Shown: piece after piece, positions 21,944 through 24,185 of the stretch
How positions within the stretch are numbered: the first letter of the stretch is position 1
How the letters are laid out: each line of letters begins with the position of its first letter
DNA from: Berkiella sp964502705
Lineage (GTDB): Bacteria; Pseudomonadota; Gammaproteobacteria; Berkiellales; Berkiellaceae
Length of the DNA stretch: 24,185 nucleotides
Reading direction: 5' to 3'
Assembly (NCBI GenBank): GCA_964502705.1
Contig: CAZCXZ010000051.1
Location: forward strand, 1-24,185
Made by a program: the position numbers and the translations under genes
The notes under the pieces: model-generated
The model's database searches: none
Seen by the model: the letters and a program-made list of their open reading frames with translations, nothing else
What the model was told of the DNA's origin: nothing

Positions 21944-23704
21944 ATGAGTAAGAATGCCATCGCGTTTCTGGCCGGCCTTGGGTCCGGCATGATTAACTCC
22001 AACAAGGAGAGGGAGAGGCAAAAACGCGACGATGAAGACCGCGCCCTGCGGAACAAAGCCTCCCAACTTCAGATCGACCAGGCCGAACAGGCCATCAAGG
22101 ACAAGCGCACCATCGCCGAGGCCGGCGCGCCGATCGCCATGGTTGAAGGCGCCGGCGGCATGGTCAAGCCCGCCACCATGGATAACCGCGATGTCGGCCT
22201 GCCCGAGAACGCCGCGCTGCCAAATCAGGGCCTTCAGGAGGGCGGATACAGCGTAAACGGCAAGGCCTACACAGACCCGACCGAGGCCAAGGCCGAACTG
22301 TCAGTGCTGAACACGCCAGAGGCGCGATCGAAGCGCGTGATTGCCGCGTTGTCGGGCATTGACCCTGTGAAGGCGATGGATCTGGAGCACACCCAGACCC
22401 AGCGCGGGCGCGAAACTACCAAATTCACCCAGGAGCAGGTGGCCTATGCCAAAAAGCTCAAGGACGAGGGCGCCATTGACGCGCTGAAGGCCTTGCGTGG
22501 CGGTGACGGTGCCGGCATGGTCGCCGCGTTCAACAAGGGCGGGCAATACAAGATCATCGGCGAGCCAGTCCTGACCCCCGAGCAGCGCGAGATCCCTGGA
22601 ATCGGTGTGGTGCCGACCTACACGGCGACCTTCAAGGTGCAGGGCGCTGACGGCAAGCCCCAGGACATGACGGTGAATTCGCACGACCTGGGCCTGCGCC
22701 TGATGCCCTATGAAAAGTTCCTCGACACCCAAGTGAAGGTGACGAAGGAAGGCCGGGAGGGCGCCGAGTCCAAGTCAAAGATCAAGCTGCAGGGTGCGCA
22801 GGCCAACTACTACGAGGCGGCCGCCGGTGCCAAGGACGCCACAGCCGCCAAGCCGATCGCGGAAAAGATGTCCGAGCCGGACAAGATGGCCTACGCCAGC
22901 ATCAACAAACAGCGCGAAACCATCACTACGGCCATGACCAAGGCGCAGGCCGAGGGATCATGGGACGAAAACTCGCCTGGCGCCAAGCAGCTGAAAACGA
23001 AGCTGGCGGCACTGACCATGCAGGAGTCCCAGCTGGTGGGTAAATACGGCGATGGCGGCGGTGCAGCACCGGACCCGCTGGGCATGCGCAAGCCCGCAGC
23101 TGGTGGGCGCCAGTCGCAACCAGCGCAACCGGGATCTGCCAAGTCCGGGCAGGTCGACATCCTCAATCAGGAGTGGGCCAAGGCACAAAGCCAGCTGGCC
23201 AGCGCCAAGACGCCGGAAGAGAAAACCCGTGCGGAAGGCGACCTGTCTGCCCTGAGCCGCGAGTTCAAGAACCTGAAAGCATCCCCGCCGGGCGCGGCTG
23301 CGAACATGGCCACTGGCGGCGCAATTGCGGCACCGGCGGCGCCAGCCCGGGCCGCAGCGCCTCCTGTCGCCGCACCAGTAGCTGCAGCGCCAGCAGCACC
23401 GGCCCCAGTTGCGCCCGCCCCAGCCAAAAAGCCCAATCTTGCAGCCGCCCTGGGTGCCGCCACCGGCAACGCCACCATCGACAAGATAGTGGCCGAGAAG
23501 GTACCCGTGGTACAGGCGGCCGCTGACGGCATTACCCAGGCCAAGGCGCAGCTTGCCGCAGCCGCCAAGAGTGGCGACCCCAAAGCCCTGCAGATTTATG
23601 CCGCGCAGGTACAGCAGGCGCGTGACCAGTTCGATGCCTTGCTCAAAGACATGACCCCACAGCAGGCCGAGGCAGTGCGCCAGGCCACCGGCTACTACCT
23701 CTAA
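21944..23704 (+). CDS. Large virion/ejection protein with Ala/Pro-rich linker
   Basis: A 586-aa protein. The N-terminus (SKNAIAFLAGLGSGMINSNK) is a short Gly/Ala helix, then a strongly charged helical stretch (KERERQKRDDEDRALRNKAS). The centre is soluble and mixed; about residues 455-505 form an Ala/Pro/Val low-complexity linker (APAAPARAAAPPVAAPVAAA); the end is helical. There is no enzyme motif. It lies between two ejection-like genes, so an internal virion protein ejected with DNA is likely. The ATG at 21944 has AAAGG about 10 nt upstream; in-frame starts before it have no site. Confidence 0.65.
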   Translation: MSKNAIAFLAGLGSGMINSNKERERQKRDDEDRALRNKASQLQIDQAEQAIKDKRTIAEAGAPIAMVEGAGGMVKPATMDNRDVGLPENAALPNQGLQEGGYSVNGKAYTDPTEAKAELSVLNTPEARSKRVIAALSGIDPVKAMDLEHTQTQRGRETTKFTQEQVAYAKKLKDEGAIDALKALRGGDGAGMVAAFNKGGQYKIIGEPVLTPEQREIPGIGVVPTYTATFKVQGADGKPQDMTVNSHDLGLRLMPYEKFLDTQVKVTKEGREGAESKSKIKLQGAQANYYEAAAGAKDATAAKPIAEKMSEPDKMAYASINKQRETITTAMTKAQAEGSWDENSPGAKQLKTKLAALTMQESQLVGKYGDGGGAAPDPLGMRKPAAGGRQSQPAQPGSAKSGQVDILNQEWAKAQSQLASAKTPEEKTRAEGDLSALSREFKNLKASPPGAAANMATGGAIAAPAAPARAAAPPVAAPVAAAPAAPAPVAPAPAKKPNLAAALGAATGNATIDKIVAEKVPVVQAAADGITQAKAQLAAAAKSGDPKALQIYAAQVQQARDQFDALLKDMTPQQAEAVRQATGYYL

Positions 23705-23712
23705 GGACACGC

Positions 23713-24185
23713 ATGCCCTCGATTGCCGACATCAAGCAGCAATACCCCGACCTGAGCGATCTCGACGACAACCAGGTTGTCGATGCGGTCCACGAAGCGT
23801 TTTACCGCGACATACCACGCGAAGAGGTGGCCAAGTCGCTGGGCGTGAAGCCCGCGCCGGCGCCGGTGGAACCGCGCAGCATGATGCGCGTGGCCGGGGA
23901 TGTCGGTATTTCCGCGCTGAAGGGTGCCATCGCGGTACCGGAATCGGCGGTGGGCCTGGCCGACTTGGTGACCGGCGGGCAGGCGGGCAAGCTGGCCGAG
24001 GAAGCAGGCTTCCGGCCGAAAGAGGCCAAGGCCATGCTGGACCAGGGCTACAGCGACGAGCAGAAGGAAGCATTCCGGCAGGTGCAGGCGGCGGACGGCC
24101 TGGGCGACACCTTCATGGCGGCCGTGCGCAACCCGTCCGTAGTGGCTCATTCGGTGTTGGAGTCCCTGCCATCCATGGGTGCAGG
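23713..24185 (+). CDS. N-terminus of a large virion protein (runs off window)
   Basis: The first 157 residues are visible and open to the end. The start MPSIADIKQQYPDLSDLDDNQ followed by DIPREEV and, later, AIAVPESAVGLADLVTGG and GFRPKEAKAMLDQGYSDEQK are typical of the beginning of very large ejected proteins of podoviruses, which often carry transglycosylase or other enzyme domains further on. Those domains are outside this window. AAGGA lies just upstream. Confidence 0.75.
   Translation, partial: MPSIADIKQQYPDLSDLDDNQVVDAVHEAFYRDIPREEVAKSLGVKPAPAPVEPRSMMRVAGDVGISALKGAIAVPESAVGLADLVTGGQAGKLAEEAGFRPKEAKAMLDQGYSDEQKEAFRQVQAADGLGDTFMAAVRNPSVVAHSVLESLPSMGA

Overview
The window is the late (virion and lysis) half of a podovirus-type phage or prophage. 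It is GC-rich, and its gene style resembles phages of beta-proteobacteria (Burkholderiales/Comamonadaceae-like); that host is inferred from composition and protein resemblance, not proven. Nearly all genes lie on the + strand, many joined by ATGA or GTGA stop/start overlaps.

Layout. 1-1450: a helix-turn-helix regulator, three small unknown genes and a short truncated gene. 1447-1890: a non-coding stretch rich in perfect inverted repeats, followed by tRNA-Asp(GTC) and tRNA-Asn(GTT). 1947-2225: a small exported or membrane protein. 2253-2520: two strong intrinsic terminators enclosing a second highly structured non-coding segment. 2537-12000: the packaging and head module (small and large terminase, P22-type portal, scaffold-like protein, a small CsrA-like protein, an N4-gp56-type major capsid protein, and a protein likely to be a decoration or head protein). 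12000-17034: head-completion and tail genes with two collar-domain fibre proteins. Between the two fibres sits the lysis cassette: membrane protein, holin-like protein, SAR-type GH24 endolysin, and Rz with Rz1 embedded in it. 17031-24185: a large structural protein, a small ORF, an HNH-AP2 homing endonuclease, a GNAT-like protein, and ejection-type virion proteins. The last gene runs off the window end. One reverse-strand exported protein (21335-21811) interrupts the ejection genes and looks like a moron.

How it works together. DNA is packaged by TerS/TerL through the portal into a capsid built on the scaffold. The small tail and fibre proteins complete the particle. The glycine-rich and Ala/Pro-rich proteins near the end are probably ejected on infection. 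Holin, endolysin and the spanin pair lyse the cell. The early-to-late boundary resembles the lambda Q / pR' / 6S RNA / tR' arrangement: a DNA-binding regulator, then a structured short RNA ending at a terminator just before the terminase gene.

The most interesting points are two apparently undescribed structured RNAs (1447-1730 and 2281-2511), the CsrA-like gene beside the capsid gene, a 15-nt hairpin element repeated ahead of two virion genes, and a CGACCCCCCTT motif found at the edges of three accessory insertions. Positions 3584-3593 are ten Ns inside the large terminase gene.
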